DNA of 64,000 nucleotides. It comes from Klebsormidium nitens. Taxonomy: Eukaryota > Streptophyta > Klebsormidiophyceae > Klebsormidiales > Klebsormidiaceae. Of the stretch, positions 1 to 16,679 are shown one piece after another. The stretch lies in NCBI GenBank assembly GCA_000708835.1, contig DF237263.1, positions 40,516 to 104,515 of the forward strand. Reading direction: 5' to 3'. Position 1 is the stretch's first letter, and the number at the start of each line of letters is the position of its first letter. The translations under genes were made by a program, and so were the position numbers. The notes under the pieces are model-generated. The model worked only from the letters and a program-made list of their open reading frames with translations, was not told the DNA's origin and searched no databases.

Positions 1-3000
1 TTAAAAGATCTTGAATATGCTCGCAGGTCGCGGAATTCGAGGAGCTGATATCGCGCGTCGAGAAAGAGAAGCGCGAAATAGTACTTGAGCCGAAGAAAGC
101 GATTGTGCAGCGCGACGAGGAAGACGCATACGCAAAGTCCTGGCAGAAATAATATAAACATAGAACTTGTTTTCAATCTGCAGGTGGCAGAAGTCGAAGA
201 ACTTATGGCGCGCGTCGAGAAAGAGAAGCGCGAAGTAGTAGAGCCCACAAAAGCGATCGTGCAGCGCGACGAGGAAGACGCGAGCGCGCAGGCCGCGCAC
301 TCTCACTTCGTACAGGAATCCTAAATACCGCGCACCCAAGCCCTTATTTTAACCGGTCGTTCAAGCCGGATTGCGCGCGCAGGTCGCGGAAGTCGAGGAG
401 CTGATGGCGCGCGTCGAGAAAGAAAAGCGCGAAGTGGTCGAGCCCACAAAAGCGATCGTGCAGCGCGACGAGGAAGACGCGAGCGCGCAGGCCGCGGACG
501 CGAAGGCGATCAAGGACGAGTGCGAGGGCGCGCTCGCGCTCGCGATGCCGATCCTGGAGGAAGCGCTCGCCGCTCTAGATACGCTCAGCCCGAACGATAT
601 TAATTACGTGAAGAAGCTGAGCAACCCCCCCGGAGCGGTGAAGCTGGTGATGGAGGCGGTGTGCGTCATCCTGGATGTGAAACCGGCGAAGGTGAGAGAG
701 GTTTCAACTATCCGTGGAGAAAACCGTGAAGATAACCGCAGGGTATGGCCGTTGAAGTAGTAGACTATTCCGCACATACGCAGTGTACTGTGCACATACA
801 GCTATTGAACATTTGTTTTCTCAAGAAATCAGCCACGATAATCGACATTTGTGGCATATCAGAACGAAACTGTTTGCCCATCTAAACAGATTCTGATGCC
901 TATCACAACGGCCATTTGGGTCTACTGTTGCCTTTTCGTTCCACCCCTTGCATTCAACCTTTAAAGAAATACGGCAATCTTACGTCCAGCATCAGGGTGC
1001 ACAGGCAAGCGCGTCTAGATGCCATCTTTCCGAAAGCGACAGCTTTTCTCGACTTGCTTGTACTTACTTTCTTGAGTCCCTTTTCGCGGATTCCTAGAAC
1101 CCGTTTTCGATTGCGTACGTCTCGCGCGCGCGCAGATCCCCGACGGCAAGGGCGGCTCCGTGCTCGACTACTGGAAGCCCAGCGTCGCGCTTCTGAACGA
1201 CAAGGACTTTTTGGGCAACCTCAAGACGTACGACAAGGACAACATCAACCCCAAAATCATCGCGCGCATCCGAAAAGAGTACACGAGCAATCCGGAATTC
1301 ACGCCGGAGCGCGCGGCGAACGCGAGCGCGGCCGCGGAGGGGCTGTGCAAGTGGGTGACGGCCATGGACAAGTACGACGCCGTCGCAAAGGTGCGCGCGC
1401 ACGAGCTTGATTTGCTTTTGCTGGGAAAAACGTGTCGGGTAGTTATCCTCAATAGAGAGGTTTCAGAGTGAGTCCCGCCATTAGTGTTGTGGACTTTGCG
1501 GAGGGGCTGTGCAAGTGGGTGACGGCCGTGGACAAGTACGACGCCGGAGCGAAGGTGCGCGCGCGCGAGTTGCCTTTGGCTCTTTGCTGGAAAGAAGCAT
1601 TTTGTTGTTTCCAGTAATTTCTCTAGAGTAAGCTGTTCAGGGCGGCTTGAATTGAAATTCACTTCGAATATTGGGTTGACCAGCTTCATTCAACTTACTC
1701 GGGTCAGTCGATGAGCCGCCTGAACGTCTCAGGTTGCAGGGTCCTACATCAGAGCTCTTGAAACCTCTTCGCAACCCAGATTCAGGCACAAGAAGCTGAC
1801 GAGCGTTTCCGCAACGAAACTACAAGGCGCTTTGTTAGATTTGAACGGAAAAAGCGCAAAAACCGGAATTCAACTCAAATCTAGCGTACGTAGACCTTCC
1901 GTCCTCCAAGCGCTAAATCTATACTTATTCGTTTCAGGTGGTAGCGCCCAAGAAGGCCGCGCTCCAGATCGCGGAGGACAAGTACGAGACGGTCATGGTG
2001 GGGCTCCGCGCGAAGCAGGCGGAACTGAAGGCGATCCTGGACAAGCTGGCCGGAATGGAAGCGGAACTGGAGGTCAACATGCGCAAAAAGGAGCAGCTGC
2101 AGGTAAGATGACGGGCGGCCGTTCCATCAAGGCGCAACACGTTCGTCAAGTCTTTTGATGCTTTCTGACGGGTTATTGGTTCTGCGCTGTTATTCACCTA
2201 GAGATTGTGGGGCTGAAGAAGACGCCGATGCGCCAGCTCTGTTCCAGACAACTAGTTGCACGATAACCCAAAGACCTGAGTTTATGTATCTAACCAAGTA
2301 CAAGCGATAAAGAAGTAAGGGGCAAATCTCCAAGCACAAGCCTGTTTAAGAGTCGGTACCGAAGCTCCGATCAAGCGTCAATTGGAAAGTGTCACCATTG
2401 AGACACCTCGTGACCCTCCAGAACCTTTCACATTCCAGTATGCTCACATCATTTTTTTCTCAACTCCTACCCTCAGCACGAGGTGGAGCAGTGCACGGTG
2501 AAACTAGAGCGGGCGGAGCAGCTGATCGGCGGGCTGGGCGGCGAGAAGACGCGCTGGACCGCGGCCGCGGAGGAGCTGGGCGCGGAGTACGACAACCTGA
2601 CCGGGGACATGCTCGTCGCGGCAGGGGTGGTGTCGTACCTGGGGGCGTTCACGGCCGGGTGAGTGCACCGGGCTACCCCGTTCTAAGGATGGGGGGTCTT
2701 TTACAGTCTCATTCAGTGAATCTTGGACTGGGGTTACTGGCAGCTTCAAAGTGCTGCAATCCAACAACTCACGTTGTGCTTTGACTGGCTTCAATCGACA
2801 TATCAACATTGGGGATCAAGTGGAAGATTGTCGTGTAGGCCGTAGATTTAAGTCACTGCTCAAAGGCTTGACCAAGAAACGGCGAAGTAGATAGCGTGAA
2901 CTAGGAAGGGAGCCACGGAAAAGGAATGCTGACTTCCAAAGCCAACTTGGTTCATCCTACTTTAAGGGCTCGGCCGATGGTGATTGTCCTGCTATGGGAG

Positions 3001-6000
3001 CTATTTTTCATCCATGACTTCCCAATTGTGCAGGTATCGGCAGGAGATAGTTGAGAAGTGGGTGGCGCTCTGCGCCTCGGAGCAGATTCCCAGGTCTCCC
3101 ACCTTCTCCCTTACGTCGGTTCTTGGTGACGCCGTCAAGACGCGGGAGTGGCTCATCGCTGGATTGCCGAACGATTCCTTTTCGATCGAGAACGGGATCG
3201 TTGTTGCGAACGCGCGCAAGTGGCCACTCATGATCGATCCGCAGGGGCAGGCCAATAAGTGGGTCAAGAACATGGAGAAAAACAATAACTTGCAGGTAAG
3301 GATTCGTCACCCATTCGGCGTCCTAGTGATTGAGCTCCCAAAATGACACCCATGATTTTCAATCTGTATTCGATCAGAGAGCTTCTGGTGCTCTCCAAAG
3401 AACTATTGATCATCGTACCTTGTATTGATGTCTCCATGATCAAATTCCAGTGATTTTGAAACATTGGGGTGACGGGTTTGCATCCTTCAGAGCCTCTTTC
3501 TCATGGCCAGAAACGAGCTTTTTGAGTAGTGCGGTTAACTCTACGGTTACTACTAACCCGCAGGTCATCAAGCTGACCGAGGGCGGGGAGTACATGCGCA
3601 CGCTGGAGAATGCCATCCAGTTCGGTCTGCCGGTGCTGCTGGAAAACGTGGGAGAGGAACTGGACCCTTCGCTGGAGCCGCTTCTTCTGAAGCAGGTGCG
3701 CTATCCAAGTTCTTCTGAATGTGTTGATGGAAGTGGGACTTCTGGAAGTCCTTGATCACCCCTCCGTCGCTTCAATCTTGGCTTGGTAATTGAAAAGATC
3801 AAACCCCAACGTCTTGTCTACCTCTCCCGTCTCTCAAACTTCGGTGTGTGTCTGATCATTCGTCGGACCTTTCGTCATTTCGAACCCCGTCTCCAGCCTT
3901 GCAAAGCTTCTTCAATCATGCCACGATGTGCAAGAGGCGAATTGGTCAGAGTAAAGCTGCCCAGATCCCGCGGCCGCTCATCCGTCACCCAATTCCTCCG
4001 AAGTGAGATTCATGAAGGACGTTCTTCGGGGACACAGTCTGTTTCTTCAAGCGCGAAAAGTCACTCGTGAACCTCCTGTCAAACAAGTAGCCAGCCCTCT
4101 CCGCTCAACAAGGACCCGTTTCAATTCCGTTCAGGTTTTCAAGGTGGGCGGCGTTCCGTGCATCCGGCTGGGCGACTCGACGATCGAGTACTCCTCCGAC
4201 TTCCGCTTCTACATCACCACCAAGCTGCGGAACCCGCACTACCTGCCGGAAACCGCCGTCAAAGTGACGCTACTTAACTTTATGATCACGAAAGAGGGGC
4301 TGAGCGATCAACTCTTAGGCGTGGTAGTCGCGAAAGAACGGCCGGATTTGGAAGCCCAGAAGAACGAGTTGGTGGTTCAAGGGGCGGAAAACAAGCGGAA
4401 GTTGAAAGAGTTGGAGGATCAGATTCTGGAAGTGTTGTCCAGTTCGGAGGGCAATATTCTGGAGGACGAGACGGCGATCCGGGTAATTAGTGAGGCGAAG
4501 GCTGTGGGGAACGACATTGCGGAGAAGCAGGTGGGTTGATTTATCGTATTTTGGCTGTGGTCCTGGAAAGTGAGGCTCCAGCTTTTTGCTTTCGTGATAT
4601 TATCGACAACCTTTTGAACCCTTTGTCTGTTCGGCTGTTTTTGGTTTCACATCTGTACCGTGTTCAGAGGTTTGACGTGACTGCAGATAAGATCGTGGCA
4701 ACTGTTTCACGTAGAATGGGCGTTTTCAATCTTTATCTTTTTCTATCGTGGGTCTTCTTGCACCGTTCTCTACTTTTCTGTATCTTTGGTAGAGGACACT
4801 TCAAAAGGTCACTTAAACGTGGAAAGCAATGCGTTCCTCCATTAGAGTATGTCCAAGAAGCTGTGTTAAGGAGGAACCTGCTGAACGGTTGTTTTTTCCT
4901 TTCCAGGTGCTCGCAGAGCAGACGGAGAAGAACATCGACAGCGCGCGGCGCGCGTACAAACCCTGCGGCGACTACGGCGCGACGCTCTTCTTCTGCATCA
5001 CCGATCTCGCCAACATCGAGCCCATGTACCAGTACAGCCTCCCCTGGTTCGTCAACCTATTCGTCGGCTCGATCGCCGCGAGCGCGCGCGCGGACGACGT
5101 CAGCGCGCGCCTGGAATCCATCCACGCGCACTTCACGTACGCGCTCTACTGCAACGTCTGCCGGAGTTTGTTCGAGAAGGATAAGCTATTGTTCGCGTTC
5201 CTGCTGACGTCGCGCATCATGGGCGCGCGCGGCGAGGTCGACGGCGCGGAGCTCATGTTCCTGATGACGGGCACGTGCGGCGTCGCGGCCGCGGCCGCGG
5301 GCACGCCGGCGGCCGGCGAGAACCCCGCGCCCGCGTGGCTGCAGGAGAAGGCCTGGGGCGAGCTGTGCACGCTCGCGCGCCTGCCGGCGTTCGCGGACGT
5401 GCCGGCGTCCGTGAAGGAGTCGCCGGACGGGTGAGAAAGGCCTCACGGAATCTGGTCATTCGAATCACGACCGTAAAATCTTTCTGGTGCCAGGTGTTAC
5501 CGGTCGGTCCTGAGGTTTAATGCATCTACATTCTTCCGAGTCGGCATAGATACCGAGCAACACCGTTCTGAATAGGTCTCGAGCTTCGTCTACGATCAAA
5601 TTTGAGAAGCCTGCTGATTTGCATGCATGTCCATGTCCGAAGACAGAAAGGATGTCTTGGGAGAATTGGGCCTCCTGTCCGCTGTTGCACGGTCCAGTCC
5701 TTATCCAGTGCCCAAAGCCTGAACATCCGAACCAGATTGCCAACAAATTTTCGTCTAGGTGGCATACAGTTTGATTCATTAATCTTTTCCAAACCAAGTT
5801 TTGATGGCGTCTATACAGCCGTTCATCTTGACGTTTTCAACGGCTGACTTTTCTCTTTCCACCTTTCTCGCTTGCTCTCCATCGTCAGTCTTCCGTCTGC
5901 TCGTTCTTCATCCTTGACTGCCTGAAACGTTGCAAACATATCTGCAACTTCCCGGGCTTCTTCCACCTCTTCTCTGACTTGGCGCTTGAAAACCCCCGCA

Positions 6001-8580
6001 GCTGGCGCGCCATCTACGACTCCCCCGAGCCGCACACGGTGACTCCCCCCGGTTCCCTCTCCGGGCTTCCCCTCTTCCACCGGTTACTCCTAACCCGCTG
6101 CCTCCGCCCGGACAAAGTCGTTCCAGCCGTCCAAGACTTCGTCGCGTCGATCATGGGCCGTCGATTCGTCGAGCCGCCGCTCTTCGATCTCGCCGCGTGT
6201 TACGCCGACAGCTCCGCCACGTGTCCGCTCATCTTCGTCCTGAGCGCGGGGAGCGACCCGACGGCCGCGCTGCTGAAGTTCGCGGCCGATAAAGAGATGG
6301 CCGACAAAATCTACCCGATCTCGTTGGGCCAGGGCCAGGGCCCGAAGGCGGCCGCGATGATCGCCGACGCGGCCGCGGCCGGCGCGTGGGTGCTGCTCCA
6401 GAACTGCCACCTGGCGCCTTCCTGGATGCCCGCGCTCGAAAAGATCTGCGAGGATATTTCCACCAAGGGCGAGGTTAACCCGGCGTTCCGGTTATGGATG
6501 ACCAGCTACCCTAGCCCGAAGTTCCCGGTTAGCATCCTGCAGAACGGGGTTAAGATGACTAACGAGCCGCCGAAGGGGCTCAAGGCGAACATCCGCCGGT
6601 CGTACGGGCTGGACCCGATCGCGAACGAGGACTTCTTTGGCGGGTCGAAGCGCCCCGGGCCGTTCCACCGGTTGCTCTTCGGGCTGTCGTTCTTCCATGG
6701 CGTTATCCAGGTGAGAAGCAGCTGCCTTTCGTTTGATAGACTGCTTCCCACTTGAAAACAGGCTTCGTGTAGCCGGTGTTGAACTTCTACGCTCGGCGGT
6801 TCTCCAAATGAAGTTTCAAGGACCTCCCAGTCAGATTCGGGGGGCCATACTCTTTGGAGTTATGCTGGCCTACGATAGGTCAGCACAAAGCAGCGAAGCC
6901 CGAGAATCAACGGCCGCTCCAGTGCTTCGTACAGCGACATGGTTTTCTAGCTCTCTGTTCGCATATCCTGCTATCTCTCTAGGACCGCGAAGATTAACGT
7001 TCTGTGATCACTTGCATACGTTACGAAGCAATCAGTTAGCGACACTCGCCTCTTTTCTCCGGTTGCTCGATTCTCGTCTTGACCGCGTCAGAACCAATCG
7101 CGAACCAATCTCGAAGGAAGTTCTGCGCACCAGTTCCGCTCTTGGCTTACTTGCCGCTCTTTGCTCGTTCCTTGGTTTCATTCTCTAAAAGCTGTGAAAC
7201 CTAGCTCTTCTCGTCGTGCACGACTTTAAAGCCTGTTTCACACCTCCTGAACAGGAACGCCGCCGCTTCGGCCCGCTCGGCTGGAACATACCCTATGGCT
7301 TCGACGACGGCGACTTACGCATAAGCGTGCGGCAGCTGCGCATGCTCTTAGAAGAAGCGCCTTCTGACGACTCCCTCCCACTCGAGGCGCTGAACTACGT
7401 AACGGGGGAGTGCAACTACGGGGGCCGCGTTACAGATGACAAGGACCGGGTTCTGCTAACCACCATCCTGCGCAACGTGTACTGTCCGGATATGCTGCGG
7501 CCGGGGTATAAGCTATCGGAGTCGGGGCTGTACTTCGCACCAGAGGCGGATACGCTATCGGGCGTGCTGGAGTACGTGGAGACGCTGCCGATCGTGCCGC
7601 AGCCGGAGGCGTTTGGGCTGCACCCGAACGCCGACATTGCAAAGGATATGAACGACACATCGCTTATGCTCGGCAGCCTGCTGGTTATCGATTCAGGGGG
7701 CGGCGGCGGCGGGAAAAAGGGGGGGGGTGCGGAAGTGGACGCAGTAGGCGCTGTGGTGCGCGACATTCTCGCGCGGCTGCCGCCCAATTTCGACATCGAA
7801 GCGTGCCAGCAAAAGTACCCGGTGCTATACGAGGAGAGCATGAATACGACGCTGGCCCAGGAGATGACGCGGTTCAATAAGCTATCGGAGAAGATCCGGA
7901 CGAGCCTAACGGAGATGCTAAAGGCTATCCAGGGCCTTGTGGTTATGAGCTCGGATCTAGAGACCGCGTATCGGAGCATCGCGGTGAACCAGGTCCCTGC
8001 GATGTGGGCACGTGTCAGCTATCCGAGCCTCAAGCCGCTGAACGGGTACGTGAAGGACCTGTTAGAGCGGCTAACCATGCTCCAAACCTGGTTCGAGACG
8101 GGCAAACCCGCGGTTTACTGGATCAGCGGGTTCTTCTTCGCGCAGTCGTTCATGACGGCCGCGCTGCAGAACTACGCGCGCGTGCAAAAGGTAGCGGTCG
8201 ACGAAGTCGGTTTCGATTTCGAGTTCCTAGGTATGGACCCGGGGGAATACACCGAGGGCCCCGCCGAGGGCGTTTACATCCGGGGCTTGTACCTGGAGGG
8301 CTGCGCCTGGGACCCGGTGAAGAAGCAACTGTGTGAATCGGCGCCGAAGGTGCTGCACACTTTCGCCCCGGTTATCTGGCTGAAACCCACCCCGGTTAGC
8401 AAGATGAGCCAGTACCCGCACTACGACTGCCCGATCTACCGGACGGCGGAGCGCCGGGGGGTGCTCGCGACAACCGGGCACTCGACCAACTTCGTGATGA
8501 AGATCCGCATGCCGACGGACAAGAAGGCGAGCCACTGGACCATGAGAGGGGTCGCAATGCTGTGCGCGCTCTCGGATTAG
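1..8580 (+). CDS. Axonemal inner-arm dynein heavy chain, 3' part (partial at window start)
   Basis: Motor half of a dynein heavy chain, the microtubule minus-end ATPase of flagellar inner arms. Ten exons fit with consistent phase: 383-691, 1136-1390, 1938-2102, 2477-2658, 3034-3295, 3564-3695, 4135-4530, 4907-5430, 6002-6710, 7255-8580. They give about 1419 residues ending in TAG. In order I see stalk helix CC1, the microtubule-binding tip ([15 protein letters not shown]), stalk helix CC2, AAA5, AAA6 ([26 protein letters not shown]) and the C-terminal domain ([42 protein letters not shown]). From memory the C-terminus is closest to the monomeric inner-arm group (animal DNAH3/7/12). AAA1-AAA4 lie upstream of the window. 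A Gly/Lys-rich insert sits at about 7695-7730. The last exon (442 codons) is far longer than the others. Its presence implies the organism builds motile flagella at some stage. Confidence 0.93.
27..134 (+). repeat. Exon echo 1 of the dynein stalk exon (acceptor side)
   Basis: Diverged copy of the first ~36 codons of the dynein exon at 383. It begins directly after its own CAG and reads in the same phase ([17 protein letters not shown] against [17 protein letters not shown] in the exon). It breaks off where the real exon continues. It lies upstream of the intact exon and is more diverged than the second copy. Confidence 0.85.
184..298 (+). repeat. Exon echo 2 of the dynein stalk exon (acceptor side)
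   Basis: Second copy of the start of the exon at 383, closely matching it for ~38 codons after a CAG acceptor (ctgcag). After AQAA the match stops and the frame soon reaches TAA at 322-324. If spliced in, it would truncate the protein; if its acceptor were used alone, it would compete with the real one. Confidence 0.88.
1498..1554 (+). repeat. Exon echo of dynein exon 2 (donor side)
   Basis: Copy of the last ~19 codons of the exon 1136-1390 ([16 protein letters not shown] in the exon, [16 protein letters not shown] in the copy). It ends in the same AAG followed by a gtgcgc donor. It lies downstream of the intact exon, in the next intron, and keeps the 5' splice site. Confidence 0.85.
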
Positions 8581-10136
8581 TCCTTTATTTGTGGTCTTAC
8601 AGCTGTTATCCGAAAGAAGGACGTGCTACGTTTATACTGTAGTAATAACCAGATTTGTAAGTTCAGAGATACTGAAAACCTTGGAGTAGCTCAAAAACAC
8701 GTATAAAGCTGATCCGAGTATACAGGTAGGTTGACGGGCTCGAAATGGTCACTGTTTTTAAGAGCTCAAGAACATGTCTCATTATTTTGTTTTCCTGGTG
8801 GTGTTATAACAAGTCGATGGCGACACTGATGTTACCATGCCTGGCCCCGCCCCAGTCGCGTCCAATCCGTAGCTGTGATGGCAGCACTCAACTTTAGACT
8901 CATCAGACGGCCCAAGTTCAACGCTTGCTGTCAAATGCGGCAGGAACTTGCTTCCCTTCCCGGGTAGGATAGAGAGTCGCTTTGAAACAACAATCAACTA
9001 ACATACAGGTCATGAGGACAAATCCTCACACAACCAATAACTACTGGCGGTTCACATAATTGAAACTGCATGACTCTCAGACTCCGAGTCCCTGTCATAA
9101 TACTAGGGACGCGGCTCGTGAGGTTGAATCCGACAAAAACCAACCCTGACCATGCCTTTGGACTGCACGTATGAGTCGCAGCATTGGTTTTGTTAGTGCC
9201 TTTGGTTCCAATGCAAGTATGCAAGAGAGGACAGGACGCGAGTAATCTTGACACATGTCTATCAATGCCAAGAACGCTCGACCTTGATCGGCAACTAAGC
9301 CTGCAAACTTGCTATCATTGGAACAGTTGACGAATACTTGTAGTAAAGCGATAGGATCGTATGAGGACATGCGCCTATGATACGGTGTCTATTCTCAACG
9401 AGAGCAGATCATCCTACAAGGGCTATACTCGCCATATGCGGCAAGTTTCTCAAACGACCGTCTACAGCGGCCTGCAAGTGGGCCCAGTGCGATTGATGGT
9501 ACACACGTAAGACGGATCAGCTTGTGCAACAATTACGAGTACAGGCATTGAATCAAGTGTTCAAATCGTGCAGCCAAATCGAATGTGCGCAGTGCGCCCG
9601 CAGTTCCTATCCAATATTGGCTTTGCCCTTTCATTGTCGATGTCTTCACTAATATCCAGTCCGAGATTCCCTTCAGTCCCTGGTGCCTGGTGCCTTGTGG
9701 ACTGTCTTCATTTATTGAAGCATCGAGACAGCAGAAAAATCTGCAGAGTTTCCTGTATCCCTACAAGATATGTTGAACGAATGCTACGTTCTCCATGGCA
9801 GAGTCTGTTCATCTGACGCACAACAAAGTATTCTGTCCGGGAAAAGCTCCTTCACACAGACATGTGCAGGACAGTTGGCATACTGAAGTCACGCCAGCCG
9901 CTGGAACTAGACATCAGCTTCCAAAGCCAATCACAGCGGAGTCTTTTCTCCATAAAGCGCCGGCCGGTTTTGTCAGGAATACACAGTGAGCAGCACACCA
10001 CGAACTGGACACCCCAATCGCTGCTTTTCACTTTCAGGGTACCACAATCTTCCTTCTGGCCTTGGGTGAGCATCGTGTCAAGATTCCCTTCGTTTGTGAT
10101 GTCTAGATCTGCGTGGACAAAGAAACCGATACTCAC
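8581..10136. other. Intergenic, no gene seen
   Basis: Between the dynein stop and the 3' end of the minus-strand F-box-like locus. Only short, compositionally unremarkable ORFs on both strands, with no recognisable domain, tRNA, rRNA or tandem array. Confidence 0.6.
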
Positions 10137-10895
10137 TTATCCCCCAATTTCTGCGACTGTTTTGGCCCCATTGAAGTGTATCGCTTCGTCGGCTTCATAC
10201 GCCAAACTTCTGAACAGTTGGAGACGTATTGCATCGGGACCTCTTAGGAACAGTGGTGCTGCTGCTCCACTCAAAAGAACGTACGACTCCAAGAGAACTG
10301 CGCTTCCGTGTGCATCCTTGAAGATTCCAACATCAGAAGTTCCTGTCATGAGTTTTGCAATGCTGTCCTCTATCTTCGCACTCTGGATGAGCAGCTGCAG
10401 AGGAGCTTCTAGTTTGAATGTGTATTGGCTGGTTGAAGGGTGAAGTGGCCTGATTGTGATGCCTACGTTCTTATCAACTGTCCACATGAGAAGTTCTCCC
10501 TTCAGCGATCTCACGAGGAAGAGAACCCTAGTCTGCCCCAGGAAGGACCTTGTCTTTTGGGATGCATTCGTGTCGGCTAGTATCCGCTCATCCCAGCGCG
10601 CTTTGACCACACCCTCGTATCCACCAAAGCAACCAAGGGCGTTCTCGAGGGCTCTAGTTTCTGGTTAGTCACCAAGGAGCTCCGAATGGCTGTGACAGAT
10701 CCTTCTCCACAGGTCCAGCCGTCTGTCAGATGCGAGAGCCTCAAAACCTCTCCATGATTGTGTAGCGTCTACAAAGGAGGGGGGGTCCTGCATTGCCAAC
10801 TTGCTGAGGATGATTCCCAGAACGTCATGTGGAAGATTCCGTAACGTTCTCTCCTCCTTTTCTGCAATCCTGACGCCTTCGCGGGCTGGTGACAT
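10137..10895 (-). pseudogene. F-box-like protein interrupted by one in-frame stop
   Basis: A single open frame from an ATG at 10895 to the stop at 10137, broken only by TAA at 10665-10667. Before the stop, about residues 18-60 look like an F-box (LRNLPHDVLGIILSKLAM, then a W and an R-L-W-R-R-I motif), the Skp1-binding part of SCF ubiquitin ligases. After it about 175 residues follow in the same frame with coding-like composition and no recognised domain. The frame is also open some 100 bases upstream of the ATG (to an in-frame TGA near 11003), so the N-terminus may be longer. It may be a pseudogene, a short F-box protein plus dead 3' DNA, or a stop removed by an unusual event. No family member is recognised. 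Confidence 0.45.
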
Positions 10896-12638
10896 GCAGG
10901 GGTCATTTGAAATGTCAGACCGACCATCTCCTTCTGAAGCACCTTTTGCTCCTTGTCCTTTTGCTTTAGACTTCGGGCCCCCCCGAAGCTTTTGCCAAAC
11001 TTGCTGCCAATCTGGTTCTGATCCTCATCGTGTCTGGTGCTAAGCAGAACCTTACAGTGAAGTATCTTCATACGCAGCTTTGAAGAAACCCAGGACCTGC
11101 CATTTAAGAAACCAAGCGCCTAGAAGAGGACACAATTTCTAGCATCAGAGTCCCGCAGATCAAGTTCTCCATCGTGCTTATCCTTTCCTGAAAAGCAGGA
11201 GGTAGAGAAGAGGGCCGCGTATGGCCTGCGGCGCTTCTCTTAAGACAGCGCTTCTTAATCACGAAACTCCCTTGATGCCTTTGAGGTCTTCACAGCCGCC
11301 AGCAGATTCGCAAAAGCCGCGCAACCTACTTTTTGCAAGTTTCAGCTTTGCAGATTGCGTTGCTCACTGAGCGACTTCTGCTCCTCCACGCCATGCGACG
11401 TTCTCTCGGTAGACATGACCGGTGATTGCTTCGACTCTCGTTGCCCCTGCCATTTGCCCGGGTTACCTGGCATGCACCTGGTTAAATTATCTCTACAGTA
11501 CTACGCAAGATTGATGGTTCTGTGCAACCGCAAAATCAGCGTAAGTATGCTTCTGAAAGCAAAAGCTTACAGGACGTTCCAGTCGAAATGTTTGATCGCA
11601 AGCAAAGTTGCTTCTAGCTTGCGAGGGGCTTGCGAACATCTATCTTAGTGATTCTTAATTAGCTCATCTTTTAAATCAGTCTAATTCTTATCCGGTTTTG
11701 ATCCTGACCGTACGATCCTTGAAACGGTACTTGTCCCGGCCCTGGTGCTAACATACATGTGTGTCCGGCATGATGCCTTCCTAAGATTGGCGCAACTTGT
11801 GCAGTTGAATGACACCGGTGAAAATGGCACGTTTTATGTATCCCAACGCGTGTACTGTATCAACATTGAGTTACTACGTACAGTGGATACTTTATATAGC
11901 TTCAAAAAAAAGATGCACGAATTAAAGTTCTTCAAGTCGTGGCGCTCAATATCATGCTGCTTTTAACAAGTTGGAAGTATGAATGCATGACATAGACGAT
12001 AGTAGACTGAGCTAGACTCAGAGCAGGATTCAGGAGCACAATTGAACTTACACCGTTCATTGGCTGAAGTAAGTAAGTGGACCCATCAATTCGTTATATT
12101 TGCCTGGCAGGAAACCTAGCTAACCACAAACAGTAGAACAGGCAAAGATGTCCGCCTACGTCATTGCCCTAAGCCTGCCGTTCTAATTCAATCTTAGCTG
12201 CCCTATGTCAATCTGAACACTATGCAGCCTAGCTAAGTTGAATGCGAATTCAACAATCTAATCAGGCCGTATGATTCCAATGGCTTTATATAATATAGTG
12301 CTATCCCGTTGCTCAGTGCACGCTTACGCCTTAGAAGCGTGCTCCCCAAATTCCATTGGTGCTGGCCCGCACGCCCTGACTTCTCCTACTACACTCATGA
12401 TTGATGAATTGTACAGATAACTTCCTAAGTGACTAGCACGTGTCCCAATCGACTTTGCCGGCTGCGAACCTATGCTTCTGATTAGAGGTAGCGCTTTGCC
12501 TCGCCACTGCTTGTATCCTTCCGTCTCGCGCTACACGTCTCTTGCTTTGAACCAGACCTTGCCTCCCAATCAAGAGTCCCAAATTTTATTACTCGAACTG
12601 ACACTTTCCAGAACACATAGACCCCCTTTAAAAGGTTT
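10896..12638. other. Intergenic, no gene seen
   Basis: Upstream of the F-box-like locus and downstream of the ene-reductase (both minus strand). Apart from the possible N-terminal extension of the F-box frame, only short random ORFs. The stretch from about 11650 is AT-rich. Confidence 0.5.

Positions 12639-16679
<4,041 letters not shown>

Noticed and set aside
2202-2250. Possible further dynein exon echo
   Set aside because: Resemblance to the exon start at 1938 is too weak and covers no splice site.
7416-7979. 187-residue minus-strand ORF inside the dynein last exon
   Set aside because: Antisense shadow of a GC-rich exon whose plus-strand frame encodes conserved dynein motifs.
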